Shown here: positions 50,103 through 58,523 of the stretch, piece after piece
How the letters are laid out: the number at the start of each line of letters is the position of its first letter
Position numbering within the stretch: the stretch's first letter is position 1
Source: Azotobacter vinelandii CA
Lineage (GTDB): Bacteria > Pseudomonadota > Gammaproteobacteria > Pseudomonadales > Pseudomonadaceae
NCBI RefSeq assembly: GCF_000380335.1
Contig: NC_021149.1
Coordinates: 4,392,501 to 4,456,500, forward strand
Direction of reading: 5' to 3'
Length of the DNA stretch: 64,000 bases
The notes under the pieces: generated by a model
Databases searched by the model: none
The model's input: the letters and a program-made list of their open reading frames with translations, nothing else
Told to the model about the DNA's origin: nothing
Made by a program: the position numbers and the translations under genes

Positions 50103-52250
50103 ATGAATGAGATCGCCCGTCCGACATCGTTCCGGGACGGCCTGTTCCGGGGTTCGCCGGGCAAAGTCGCCATGGCCTTGTTATTGGCCCATGGGCAATT
50201 GTACGCGCAGGAGGACAAGAACGAAGAAAACCCCACCCTGGGCACGGTGGTCGTCCAGCATGAAAGACTGACCCCGGCGGAACAGGCCAGGACCCGGATC
50301 GAAAACATTCCGGGCGGCGCCAGCGTCGTCGACAGCGCCCAGGTGGAACTGGGCAAGGCGGCCACCGTGCAGGACATCCTGGCCTATCAGCCGGGCGTAT
50401 TCGTGCAGAGCGTCGGCGGCAACGATGCCATCAAGGTGTCCATCCGCGGCTCCGGCATCCAGTCGGCGCCGGGCAACATGACCGAGGGGATCAAGTTTCT
50501 TTTCGACGGCCTGGCGCTGACCGGGCCGGGCGGCACCTCCTATGAACTGTTCGAGCCGCTCGGACTCGACCATACGGAAGTGCTGCGCGGCGCCAACGCC
50601 TTCGACTACGGCGCGGTGACGCTGGGCGGCGCGATCAACTTCGTCAGCGCCAACGGCCTGAACGCGCCGGGCACCCGGGTGCACGTCGAAGGCGGCAAGT
50701 ACGGCTACCGCAAGGCGTTCGCAGGCACCGGCGGTACCCTGGGCGACGCCGACTACCATTTCAGCGTGAAGGAATCCCGCCGCGACGGCTTCCAGCGGCA
50801 GACCTTCAAGCGGGCCGAGGGCCTGTCGGCCAACCTGGGCTACCGCTTCAGCCCCGACCTGGAGTCGCGGCTGATCCTGCGCTACAACGAGGAGTTCCAC
50901 GAGCAGTCCGCGCCGCTGACCCGCGCCCGGTTGCACCACGATCCCTCGGACACCACCAGCGCCTACCGGGTCTCGCGCAGCAACGTGGACAAGTACGGCT
51001 CCTTCCTGGCCGGCCTCAAGACCACCTGGCAGATCGACGACCATTCCCTGCTGGAAGTCGGGCTGGCCTACTACAAATACCCACAGAAACTGAACCGCTA
51101 CAGCACCACGCCCAGCACCTCGGATTACCGCGACCTCAACCCCTCGATCCGCTACATCCGCAACGACACCCTGTTCGGCCTGCCCAGCGAGACCATCGCC
51201 AGTTGGTACTACACCCGGCACGTCAAGGGCGAGACCGACGCCTACCAGAGGAACGCCGACGGCTCCCTGACCCATACCAAGAAGAGCCGCTACAAGGGCT
51301 CCTACGACAACGTGTTCGTGCTGGGCAATACCCTGGACCTGACCCGCGACCTGAAACTGCTGACCGGGCTCACCGCCATCCAGGTCCGGCGCGACGTCGA
51401 GTTGGCGTATTCGGCGGCACCGATCAACAGCGGCTACTCCGACCGGGTCAACTACGACAACTGGAGCCTGGCACCGCGCCTGGGGCTGAGCTGGCAGCTC
51501 AACCCGACCCTGCAGGTGTTCGCCAACGCCAGCCGCTCGATCAACCCGGTGGCCACCTGGGGCTACTCGCCTTCCACCTTCAGCACCGCGGTCAACTTCG
51601 TCAAGCAGTTGGAGGAGCAGAAGGCGAACACCCTGGAAGTGGGTCTGCGCGTCAAGACGGAGCGCCTCGACGGCAGCCTGGTTCTCTACCGCTCCTGGCT
51701 GCGCGACGAACTGCTGACGGTGGAACTCAGTCCCACCACCGAGACCTCCTCGGCGCTGGTCACCACCTCCAACGCCGACAAGACCATGCACCAGGGCGTG
51801 GAGGCCGGACTGGCGGCGACCCTGTGGGAGCATGGCGGCCACCGCTTGAGCCTGCGCCAGGCCTACACCTTCAGCGACTTCCGCTTCCGTGGCGACGACT
51901 CCTTCGGCTCCAACTACCTGCCCAACGTGCCGCGCCACATCTATCAGGCCGAACTGCACTACCAACAGGCCGGCGGCTTCTACGCCAGCCTGAACGTGCA
52001 GGCCCGTTCCGACTACTACATCGACTACGCCAACACCTTCAAATCCAACGGCTACGCCCTGCTCGGCGCCCGCCTGGGCTACCAGGCGCCGCAGCGCAAA
52101 TGGTCGGTGTTCCTGGACGGCAGCAACCTCACCGACCGCGAATACGCCTCCAGCACCAACGTCGTCTACGACGCCCAGGGCAAGGACACGGCGTCCTTCT
52201 ATCCCGGCGACGGCATCGGCGTGGTGGCCGGCCTCGACTTCCGTTTCTGA
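50103..52250 (+). CDS. TonB-dependent outer-membrane receptor
   Basis: 715-residue TonB-dependent transporter. Signal peptide to about residue 35 (HGQLYAQ), TonB-box-like GTVVVQHE near residue 47, plug domain about 60-170 (IENIPGGASVVDSAQV, SIRGSGIQSAPGNMTEGIKF, LRGANAFDYGAVTLGGAINF), then a 22-strand-type barrel ending in GLDFRF with terminal Phe. AAGGAG precedes the ATG. Lying between two DszA-type monooxygenase genes with an SsuA-like lipoprotein downstream, it more likely imports a bulky organosulfur compound or sulfate ester than an iron siderophore. Inference only; no Fur box was seen. Confidence 0.9.
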   Translation: MNEIARPTSFRDGLFRGSPGKVAMALLLAHGQLYAQEDKNEENPTLGTVVVQHERLTPAEQARTRIENIPGGASVVDSAQVELGKAATVQDILAYQPGVFVQSVGGNDAIKVSIRGSGIQSAPGNMTEGIKFLFDGLALTGPGGTSYELFEPLGLDHTEVLRGANAFDYGAVTLGGAINFVSANGLNAPGTRVHVEGGKYGYRKAFAGTGGTLGDADYHFSVKESRRDGFQRQTFKRAEGLSANLGYRFSPDLESRLILRYNEEFHEQSAPLTRARLHHDPSDTTSAYRVSRSNVDKYGSFLAGLKTTWQIDDHSLLEVGLAYYKYPQKLNRYSTTPSTSDYRDLNPSIRYIRNDTLFGLPSETIASWYYTRHVKGETDAYQRNADGSLTHTKKSRYKGSYDNVFVLGNTLDLTRDLKLLTGLTAIQVRRDVELAYSAAPINSGYSDRVNYDNWSLAPRLGLSWQLNPTLQVFANASRSINPVATWGYSPSTFSTAVNFVKQLEEQKANTLEVGLRVKTERLDGSLVLYRSWLRDELLTVELSPTTETSSALVTTSNADKTMHQGVEAGLAATLWEHGGHRLSLRQAYTFSDFRFRGDDSFGSNYLPNVPRHIYQAELHYQQAGGFYASLNVQARSDYYIDYANTFKSNGYALLGARLGYQAPQRKWSVFLDGSNLTDREYASSTNVVYDAQGKDTASFYPGDGIGVVAGLDFRF

Positions 52251-52269
52251 CCCAGCAAGGAATCCTCCG

Positions 52270-53616
52270 ATGACGAGCGAAAAACGCCAACTGCGCCTTG
52301 GCGCCTTCCTGTTCACCCCGGGCAACCAGATCGGCGGCTGGCGCCATCCGCGCGCCGTGCCGGAAACCGACCTGGACTTCTCCCGCTACATCCAACTGGC
52401 GCAGACCGCCGAGCGCGGCAGGCTGGACACCCTGTTCTTCCAGGACACCGTGGGCATCTCCGCCGACACCCTGGCCGACGGCGGCAATTCCGGCTACGGC
52501 CGGGCGGCCTGGCTGGACCCGCTCTCCCTGATCGCGGCCCTGGCCGCGGTGACGCGCCATATCGGCCTGGTCGCCACCGCCACCACCACCTACAACGAGC
52601 CTTACCACGTGGCCCGCAAGTTCGCCACCATCGACCACATCAGCGACGGCCGCGCCGGCTGGAACCTGGTGACCTCGCAGATTGAGGACGAGGCCGGCAA
52701 CTTCGGCTTCGACCGGCACCTGGCCCATGCCGAGCGTTACGCACGGGCCGAGGAGTTCTACGACGTGGTGCGCGGCCTCTGGGACGGCTGGGAGGAAGGC
52801 GCCCTGCTGCGCGACAAGGCCGGCGGCCGCTACATCGACGCTACCAAGATCCATCCCCTGAACCACCGGGGCGAACGCTTCAAGGTACGCGGCCCCCTCA
52901 ATGTCTCCCGCTCGCCCCAGGGCCGGCCGGTGGTTTCCCAGGCCGGCGCCTCTCCGGCCGGACGAGAGCTGGCGGCCCGCGGCGCCGACATCGTGTTCAC
53001 CGCGGCGCAGACGCTGGAAGAAGCCCAGGCCTTCTACGCCGACGTGAAGCGGCGCGCCCGCGCCCATGGCCGCGACCCGGAGGACATCAAGATCCTGCCC
53101 GGCCTGCTGCCGGTCATCGGCGCCACGCAAAGCGAGGCCCGGGAGAAATACCAGGAACTGCTCGACCTGCTGCCCGCGGACCTGGACGCCAAGCCCCTGC
53201 AACGGCTGGCCGGCGAGCTGGATCTGTCCAGCTACCCGCTGGACGGCCCGCTGCCCGAGCTGCCCTACAACAACTCCGCGCACGGCCGCCAGCAACTGCT
53301 GGTGGACCTGGCCCGCCGGGAAAACCTGAGCATCCGCCAGTTGGCCCGGCGCTTCGCCCTGGCCGGCGGGCACCAGGTGGTCTACGGCACGCCGGAGACC
53401 ATCGCCGACCACCTGCAGCACTGGCTGGAGGAGCGCGGCGCCGACGGCTTCAACCTGCAGTTCCCCTTCTTTCCGGCCCCGTTGGAGGAGTTCGTCGATC
53501 AGGTGGTGCCGGAACTGCAGCGGCGCGGCATTTTCCGCCGCGAATACGAAGGGCGCACGCTGCGCGAAAACCTCGGCCTGGCGATCCCGCAGAACCCCTG
53601 GACCGCCGCCCGCTGA
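52270..53616 (+). CDS. DszA/NtaA-family FMNH2-dependent monooxygenase (second organosulfur cluster, copy 2)
   Basis: 448-residue luciferase-like monooxygenase, paralogue of 48476-49810. LGAFLFTPGNQIGGWRHP at the start, TLFFQDTVGIS near residue 57, ATIDHISDGRAGWNLVTSQI near 122, NVSRSPQGRPVVSQAGASPA near 213, VYGTPETIADHLQHWLEERG near 378 and RRGIFRREYEGRTLRENLGL near 423 are typical. It lies 19 bp after the TonB receptor gene and 43 bp before the lipoprotein gene, clearly one operon. Confidence 0.9.
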   Translation: MTSEKRQLRLGAFLFTPGNQIGGWRHPRAVPETDLDFSRYIQLAQTAERGRLDTLFFQDTVGISADTLADGGNSGYGRAAWLDPLSLIAALAAVTRHIGLVATATTTYNEPYHVARKFATIDHISDGRAGWNLVTSQIEDEAGNFGFDRHLAHAERYARAEEFYDVVRGLWDGWEEGALLRDKAGGRYIDATKIHPLNHRGERFKVRGPLNVSRSPQGRPVVSQAGASPAGRELAARGADIVFTAAQTLEEAQAFYADVKRRARAHGRDPEDIKILPGLLPVIGATQSEAREKYQELLDLLPADLDAKPLQRLAGELDLSSYPLDGPLPELPYNNSAHGRQQLLVDLARRENLSIRQLARRFALAGGHQVVYGTPETIADHLQHWLEERGADGFNLQFPFFPAPLEEFVDQVVPELQRRGIFRREYEGRTLRENLGLAIPQNPWTAAR

Positions 53617-53659
53617 AGCAGGGCCGGACGGCTCCCCTTCGAGCAACAGGAAATCCCCC

Positions 53660-54727
53660 ATGAGCATGATCGCAAACCTGCCCGGCAGACTCCTGATCCT
53701 CCTCTCGCTGGCGCTGCTGGCGGCCTGTGGCGCGGACCCCGAGCCGCCCCGCCCGTCCGCCGGCGAGGCGCCGGACCTGTCCGGGGTGGTGCTGCGGGTC
53801 GGCGCGCCGAACAAGATCGGCAACCGTCCCTACCTGCAGGTGGCCGGGCAACTGGAGAACCTGCCCTACCGCATCGAATGGTCGGAATTCTCCGCCACTC
53901 CGGCGCTCCTGGAGGCGCTGCGCGGCGGCAACATCGACATCGGCGGCAACGGCGGCTCCACCGGCATCCTCTTCGAGGTCGCCAACAACACCGACAGCGG
54001 CATCAAGGTGATCGCCGCCGGACGCGCGGTCTCGACGGGCGCCGGCGCCGCCATCCTGGTGCGCGGCGACTCGCCCTACAAAGGCATCGCCGACCTCGGG
54101 GGCACCCGCTTTTCCGTGGTCAAGGGCACCGGCAGCCAGTACCTGCTGGGCCAGGCGCTGAAAAAGGAAAACCTCGGCCTGGACGACCTGCAACTGCTCC
54201 ATTTGACCAACGACGCCGCCCTGGCCGCCCTGCTCGCCGGACACATCGACGCCTGGGCCACCTGGGACCCCCAGGCCAGCGTGCTGCAGTCGCACCCCGA
54301 CCTGCGCCTGCTGGGCTGGATCGGCAACCCGGACGACTCCTGGACCATCCAGTACGCCTCGCAACAAGCCCTCGACGATCCCGGCAAACGCGCGGCGATC
54401 GCCGACTTCCTGGGGCGCCTGGCCTATTCCACGGTCTGGGTCGGCCGCCATCCCGAGCAATGGGCCGAGGTCAGCGGGCAACTGACCCGGATCGATCCGG
54501 CCGTGATGCTCGGGATCGCCCGCAAGACGCGTACCGAATACGGCCTGGACGGGGAACAGCGGACGGCGCTGGAAGCCTCCTTCCGGCGCGAGGCCGATTT
54601 CTGGCGGAGCATCGACGTGATCGGCGCGGCCCCGGAGATTCCCCGGCTGTTCGACCACCGCTTCAACGAACGGATGCTCGAAGCCACCCGCCGGGCCCGA
54701 CAGACACTCGGCGAAACCGCGCCGTGA
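53660..54727 (+). CDS. SsuA/TauA-type aliphatic-sulfonate-binding lipoprotein
   Basis: 355-residue ABC substrate-binding protein of the NMT1/SsuA family. Unlike usual SsuA it is a lipoprotein, with lipobox LALLAACGAD near residue 20. LRVGAPNKIGNRPYLQVAGQ, ALRGGNIDIGGNGGSTGILF, YKGIADLGGTRFSVVKGTGS and HIDAWATWDPQASVLQSHPD are the family segments, matching the GDSP...DLKGKKVA pattern of sulfonate binders. No SsuB or SsuC partner is encoded in the window, so it must work with a permease elsewhere, or act as a capture protein behind the TonB receptor. Confidence 0.87.
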   Translation: MSMIANLPGRLLILLSLALLAACGADPEPPRPSAGEAPDLSGVVLRVGAPNKIGNRPYLQVAGQLENLPYRIEWSEFSATPALLEALRGGNIDIGGNGGSTGILFEVANNTDSGIKVIAAGRAVSTGAGAAILVRGDSPYKGIADLGGTRFSVVKGTGSQYLLGQALKKENLGLDDLQLLHLTNDAALAALLAGHIDAWATWDPQASVLQSHPDLRLLGWIGNPDDSWTIQYASQQALDDPGKRAAIADFLGRLAYSTVWVGRHPEQWAEVSGQLTRIDPAVMLGIARKTRTEYGLDGEQRTALEASFRREADFWRSIDVIGAAPEIPRLFDHRFNERMLEATRRARQTLGETAP

Positions 54728-54756
54728 CGATCGATCCACGTCGAAAAGGAACCACC

Positions 54757-55587
54757 ATGCCCCAGACCCGCCGCTTTCCCCAGAGCATCTACGCCCTGCC
54801 CCTGGCCGACAACCGCCTGCGCCTCGACCGGGTGCCGCGACAGGCCGATCCGCTCGCCGAGCGCCTGCACCGGCGCCAGCGCCTGGCCGGCGCCTTCCGG
54901 CTGTTCGCCCGGCTGGGCTTCGAAGTGGGGGTGGCCGGGCACTTCACCGCCCGCGACCCCATCGAGACCGACCATTACTGGATCAACCCGCTGGGCGTGC
55001 CCTTCTCCCAGCTCCGCGTCTCGCACCTGCTGCGGGTCGATGGCGAAGGCCGGGTGGTGGAAGGCGACGGCCCCCTCAACAGCGGCGCCCTGAAGCTGCA
55101 CTACCACCTGCAGAAGGCCCGCCCGGAGGTGGTGGGCATCGCCCACCTGCACGGCCTGCACGGTCGCGCCTGGTCCGCCCTGGGCCGCCCGTTCGAGCCG
55201 CTGACCGCCGAGTCGGCGGCCTTCTCCGGCAGCCAGGCGATCTTCCGCCGCCACGACCTGCGCGACGAACAGGGCAACCCGGAACGCCGCCCGGAACGGC
55301 TGACCCGGGCCTTCGTGGACAGCTTCGCCGACAACGACCTGCTGATCTGGCAGAACCACGGCCTCTGGACCACCGGCGCCAGCGTGGAAAGCGCCGCCTG
55401 GCGCAGCATCCTGGCGGACGACAGCGCCCGCACCCACCTGCTGGCCTACGCGGCGGGACGGCCGGTCATCCCCGACGCCGCGCTGGCGGCGGCCTCCATC
55501 GCCCCCGACAAGGAACTGGCCGACTGGCTGAACTTCCTGCCCCTGTGGGACCGGATCAGCGCCGAGGAGCCGGACCTGCTGGACTGA
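54757..55587 (+). CDS. Class II aldolase/adducin-family protein
   Basis: 276-residue zinc-dependent aldolase-fold protein. Metal ligands appear as His in GIAHLHGLHGRA (residues about 128-139) and in IWQNHGLWTTGASVESAAW near 190. An upstream GVAGHFTARDP (about 61) is the phosphate/substrate loop. AAAAGGA precedes the ATG. Adducin-like proteins of this type act as aldolases, epimerases or decarboxylases on small hydroxy acids. In this operon it may process the carbon skeleton left after desulfonation. The substrate is unknown. Its end overlaps the convergent LysR gene by 32 bp. Confidence 0.87.
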   Translation: MPQTRRFPQSIYALPLADNRLRLDRVPRQADPLAERLHRRQRLAGAFRLFARLGFEVGVAGHFTARDPIETDHYWINPLGVPFSQLRVSHLLRVDGEGRVVEGDGPLNSGALKLHYHLQKARPEVVGIAHLHGLHGRAWSALGRPFEPLTAESAAFSGSQAIFRRHDLRDEQGNPERRPERLTRAFVDSFADNDLLIWQNHGLWTTGASVESAAWRSILADDSARTHLLAYAAGRPVIPDAALAAASIAPDKELADWLNFLPLWDRISAEEPDLLD

Positions 55588-56500
55588 ACGGCATCCCGCC
55601 GCATGCCGGGGCCTGTCCCGGACACAGATATGCGACGAGGCGGCGGATGGCCGTATCGCCCGCCTCATGGCGGCGCAGGCACACGCGCAGATCCCGCCGG
55701 GCCCAGGCATCCCGCAGGGATACGCTGGCGAGCGCCATCGTCTGCGCGGCACGCCTGGCGGTGGTTTCGGGGACGATGCCGATGCCGACGCCCGCCTGGG
55801 CCATCAGGCAGATGGCGTCGAAGCTGCGGAGCTGAACCCGCAAGCGCAGCCTGCGGCCTTCCCGCAACGCCCGGTCCGCGAGGAATCGCTGCAGTGCGCT
55901 CGCCCGATCGAGACCGATGAAGTCACGCCCCAGGACATCGGCGAAAGCGATGGAGGAGGCGCCGGCGAGCGGGTCGCGCGACGACGCCACGATCACGAAA
56001 CGATCCGAGCGGAACGGCAGGGTCGACAGCGCGCCGGTATCGACGGTCCCGGCCACGATGCCGATATCGGCGGCGCCTTCCGCGACCAGGCCGACGATCT
56101 CGTCGCTGAGCCGTTCCTGGAGATCGACCGTCGTGCCGGGATGGGCGGCCAGGAAGCGACCGAGGACCTCCGGCAGGAACTCGGTCAGCGCATTGGTGTT
56201 GGACAGCAGCCGGACATGGGCGCCGGCGCCTCCCGAAAAGGCGCCCAGTTCCTCGTGCATCCGGTCGGCCCGCGCCAGCAGGCTGCGCGCATGGGCGAGC
56301 AGGGTGTGTCCGGCCGGCGTCAAGGTCACGCCCTGGCGGCTGCGCTCCAGCAGGCGGGTTCCGAGCATGGCCTCCATGCCACGCACCCGCGTGCTGGCCG
56401 CCGCCAGCGCCGTATGCGCCCGGACCGCGCCGCCCGTGATGCTGCCGGCTTCGGCGATGTGGCGAAACAGGTCGAGATCCGCGAGATCGAGGCGGGCCAT
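55556..56500 (-). CDS. LysR-family transcriptional regulator
   Basis: 314-residue LTTR. The N-terminal winged HTH spans residues about 1-60: ADLDLFRHIAEAGSITGGAV followed by AAASTRVRGMEAMLGTRLLERSRQ; the co-inducer domain starts near residue 90 (VRLLSNTNALTEFLPEVLGRF, AADIGIVAGTVDTGALSTLP, ICLMAQAGVGIGIVPETTA). The start at 56500 has AAGGA before it; open-frame extensions run into the divergent gene and are not credible. It is divergent from a DASS-type transporter, which it most likely regulates through the palindrome at 56505-56527. The effector is presumably the transported anion. Confidence 0.92.
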   Translation of the reverse strand: MARLDLADLDLFRHIAEAGSITGGAVRAHTALAAASTRVRGMEAMLGTRLLERSRQGVTLTPAGHTLLAHARSLLARADRMHEELGAFSGGAGAHVRLLSNTNALTEFLPEVLGRFLAAHPGTTVDLQERLSDEIVGLVAEGAADIGIVAGTVDTGALSTLPFRSDRFVIVASSRDPLAGASSIAFADVLGRDFIGLDRASALQRFLADRALREGRRLRLRVQLRSFDAICLMAQAGVGIGIVPETTARRAAQTMALASVSLRDAWARRDLRVCLRRHEAGDTAIRRLVAYLCPGQAPACGGMPFSPAGPAPRR

Positions 56501-56504
56501 GGCG

Positions 56505-56577
56505 ATCCTTCGTTTTTCGCGAAGGATACCATGCGAAATCACGGATTCTTCGTCCCATGAGCCGGCATTATCCTTCG
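56505..56577. promoter_or_regulatory. Candidate LysR operator between lysR and the DASS transporter
   Basis: Perfect inverted repeat ATCCTTCG-N7-CGAAGGAT (56505-56527) overlaps the regulator's own leader, and a third half-site ATCCTTCG lies at 56570-56577, just before the transporter gene. LTTRs typically bind such a primary palindrome plus a secondary half-site. Confidence 0.6.
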
Positions 56578-56606
56578 CGGACCGGGAATGACGACGAGGC
56601 CTCGCG

Positions 56607-57905
56607 ATGATGGAAGAAGCATGGACGGGCGCCGCCCTCGTCGCCCTGACGATCGGCCTCTGGGCGACCGCGCGACTGCCGGAGTATCTCGTCGCGCTGC
56701 TGTTCTTCGCGGCTGCCGCGATCCTGCGCCTCGCTCCGCCCGATATCCTGTTCTCCGGCTTTTCGTCCGCGGCGTTCTGGCTGGTCCTGAGCGGCTTCGT
56801 GCTGGGGACCGCCATCCGCAAGGTCGGCCTGGCCGACCGGATCGCCCGGACACTGGCCATCCACCTCGCCGGCTCCTGGCCCCGCCTAGTCGGCGGCGTG
56901 GTCTTGCTGAGCTACGCCCTGGCCTTCGTCATGCCGTCCAACATGGGGCGCATCGCCTTGCTGATGCCGATCGTCATGGCCCTGGCCGAGCGCGCCGGCC
57001 TGGCCGAAGGCAGCCGCGGTCGCATCGCCCTGGCGCTCGCGGTCGGCTTCGGTACCTTCCAGTTGTCGGCCAGTATCCTGCCCGCCAACGTTCCGAATCT
57101 GGTCATGGTCGGCGCGGCGGAAAGCGCCTTCGGCGTGCACCTGTCCTACCTGCCATACCTGCTGCTGCACGCGCCGGTACTCGGCGTGCTCAAGGGGCTT
57201 GTCCTGGTGGCCTGTCTCTGCCTGCTGTTTCCCGCCAGGCCACGGCCCATCGAGGCGCCGCCACCGGCCGAGGCATTGAGCCGCGACGAGAAACGCCTGG
57301 GATCGCTGCTGATCGCCACGCTGGCGCTCTGGATGAGCGATGCCGTGCACGGTGTTTCGCCGGCCTGGATCGGCCTGGCCGCCGCCTGCCTCTGCCTGCT
57401 GCCGCGCATCGGCTTCCTGAACGGCGAGGAATTCGCCGCGGGCGTCAATGTCCGCACCTGTATTCATGTGGCCGGCATCCTGGGCCTGGCGGCTTTCGTG
57501 AGCCATTCCGGACTGGGGACCGTCATGGGCGAATGGCTGTTGCGGATTCTGCCGCTCGATCCGGCCAGGCCGGGAAACAGTTTCGGCGCCCTGGTGGGCC
57601 TGGCCAGCGCGCTCAACTTCGCGGTCACCGCCAACGGCGTGCCGGCCTTGTTCACACCGCTCGCGCAGAGCCTGGCCGACGCGTCCGGTCTACCCCTGCC
57701 TGCCGTGCTGATGGCGCAGGTGATCGGTTATGCCACGCCGCTGCTGCCCTACCAGGCAGCGCCGATCGTCGTCGCCATGGGCATGGGACAGGTAGCGGCC
57801 AGGGATGGCATCCGGCTTTGCCTGGCGCTCGCCGCCATCACCTTCCTCCTGCTGGTCCCCCTCGATCATGGCTGGTTCGTCCTGCTGGGCTGGATACCTC
57901 GCTGA
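56607..57905 (+). CDS. SLC13/DASS-family anion transporter
   Basis: 432-residue inner-membrane protein with about 11-12 hydrophobic segments. It resembles sodium-coupled dicarboxylate/sulfate transporters of the ArsB/NhaD-like ion transporter superfamily: FSSAAFWLVLSGFVLGTAIR near residue 50, VMPSNMGRIALLMPIVMALA near 108 and QLSASILPANVPNLVMVGAA near 152 (SNT-like loop), VIGYATPLLPYQAAPIVVAM near 370. ATG codons at 56607 and 56610 are equivalent starts, with GAGG upstream. Sulfate, tricarboxylate or other anion cannot be distinguished. Divergent LysR partner. Confidence 0.85.
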   Translation: MMEEAWTGAALVALTIGLWATARLPEYLVALLFFAAAAILRLAPPDILFSGFSSAAFWLVLSGFVLGTAIRKVGLADRIARTLAIHLAGSWPRLVGGVVLLSYALAFVMPSNMGRIALLMPIVMALAERAGLAEGSRGRIALALAVGFGTFQLSASILPANVPNLVMVGAAESAFGVHLSYLPYLLLHAPVLGVLKGLVLVACLCLLFPARPRPIEAPPPAEALSRDEKRLGSLLIATLALWMSDAVHGVSPAWIGLAAACLCLLPRIGFLNGEEFAAGVNVRTCIHVAGILGLAAFVSHSGLGTVMGEWLLRILPLDPARPGNSFGALVGLASALNFAVTANGVPALFTPLAQSLADASGLPLPAVLMAQVIGYATPLLPYQAAPIVVAMGMGQVAARDGIRLCLALAAITFLLLVPLDHGWFVLLGWIPR

Positions 57906-57918
57906 GCGGCGCAAGGTC

Positions 57919-58281
57919 CTAAGCATTCGGCAGGTGGCCGAGATCGACCGGATCGCCCGGGCGCAGGCCCAGCTTGTCGCGGATATCCCGGAACATGGCG
58001 TCGTATTCGCCATGCTCGCGCAGGACCGGCCCGAAGCGCGGATGCAGGCCGTTGCGCACGGCGATCCGGGTCAGCGCGTTGAGGAAGTCGAAGGCCATGT
58101 CGCGGTGCAGCTCGCACTCCTCCGCGAAGGGCCGGCCGTCGATCTCGCCCTCCATGCGCATGTGCAGCATCGCCCCCTCCCTGGCGTCTTCGCGCACCTC
58201 GTAGTAGACGTCGCAGATGAAGGCCTGGCGGTTGAGCTTGTCCACCTTCTGCTCGCGATGCGCATGACCGGGTGTGAACAT
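57919..58281 (-). CDS. DUF5064-like small cytoplasmic protein
   Basis: 120-residue soluble protein with no signal peptide or membrane segment. FTPGHAHREQKVDKLNRQAF, CDVYYEVREDAREGAMLHMR, MEGEIDGRPFAEECELHRDM and AFDFLNALTRIAVRNGLHPR resemble the Pseudomonas-restricted DUF5064 family as I remember it; function unknown. GAGGAGG lies seven bases before the ATG, so it is a real, well-translated gene. It is convergent with the DASS transporter and divergent from the DUF3141 gene. Confidence 0.8.
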   Translation of the reverse strand: MFTPGHAHREQKVDKLNRQAFICDVYYEVREDAREGAMLHMRMEGEIDGRPFAEECELHRDMAFDFLNALTRIAVRNGLHPRFGPVLREHGEYDAMFRDIRDKLGLRPGDPVDLGHLPNA

Positions 58282-58523
58282 GGGAGCCTCCTCGTGGTAC
58301 GGGAAGCCCGGACCGGGCTTCGCCCGGATTCAGTGTAGGCAGCCCGCCCGCGTCAGCGCCGGTGGGGCGACATCCGGCAGGGCCCGACGCCGCGCGCCGG
58401 CCGGAGGCCATGCACCACCGATCAGCGAACCCCGCCGGGCCAGGTCGAAGGCGACGAACGGCATGGCCGGGACGGCGCCGCCACCTAGACTCTGCCCCGA
58501 AATACGCTCAAAGGGGCATGAGC

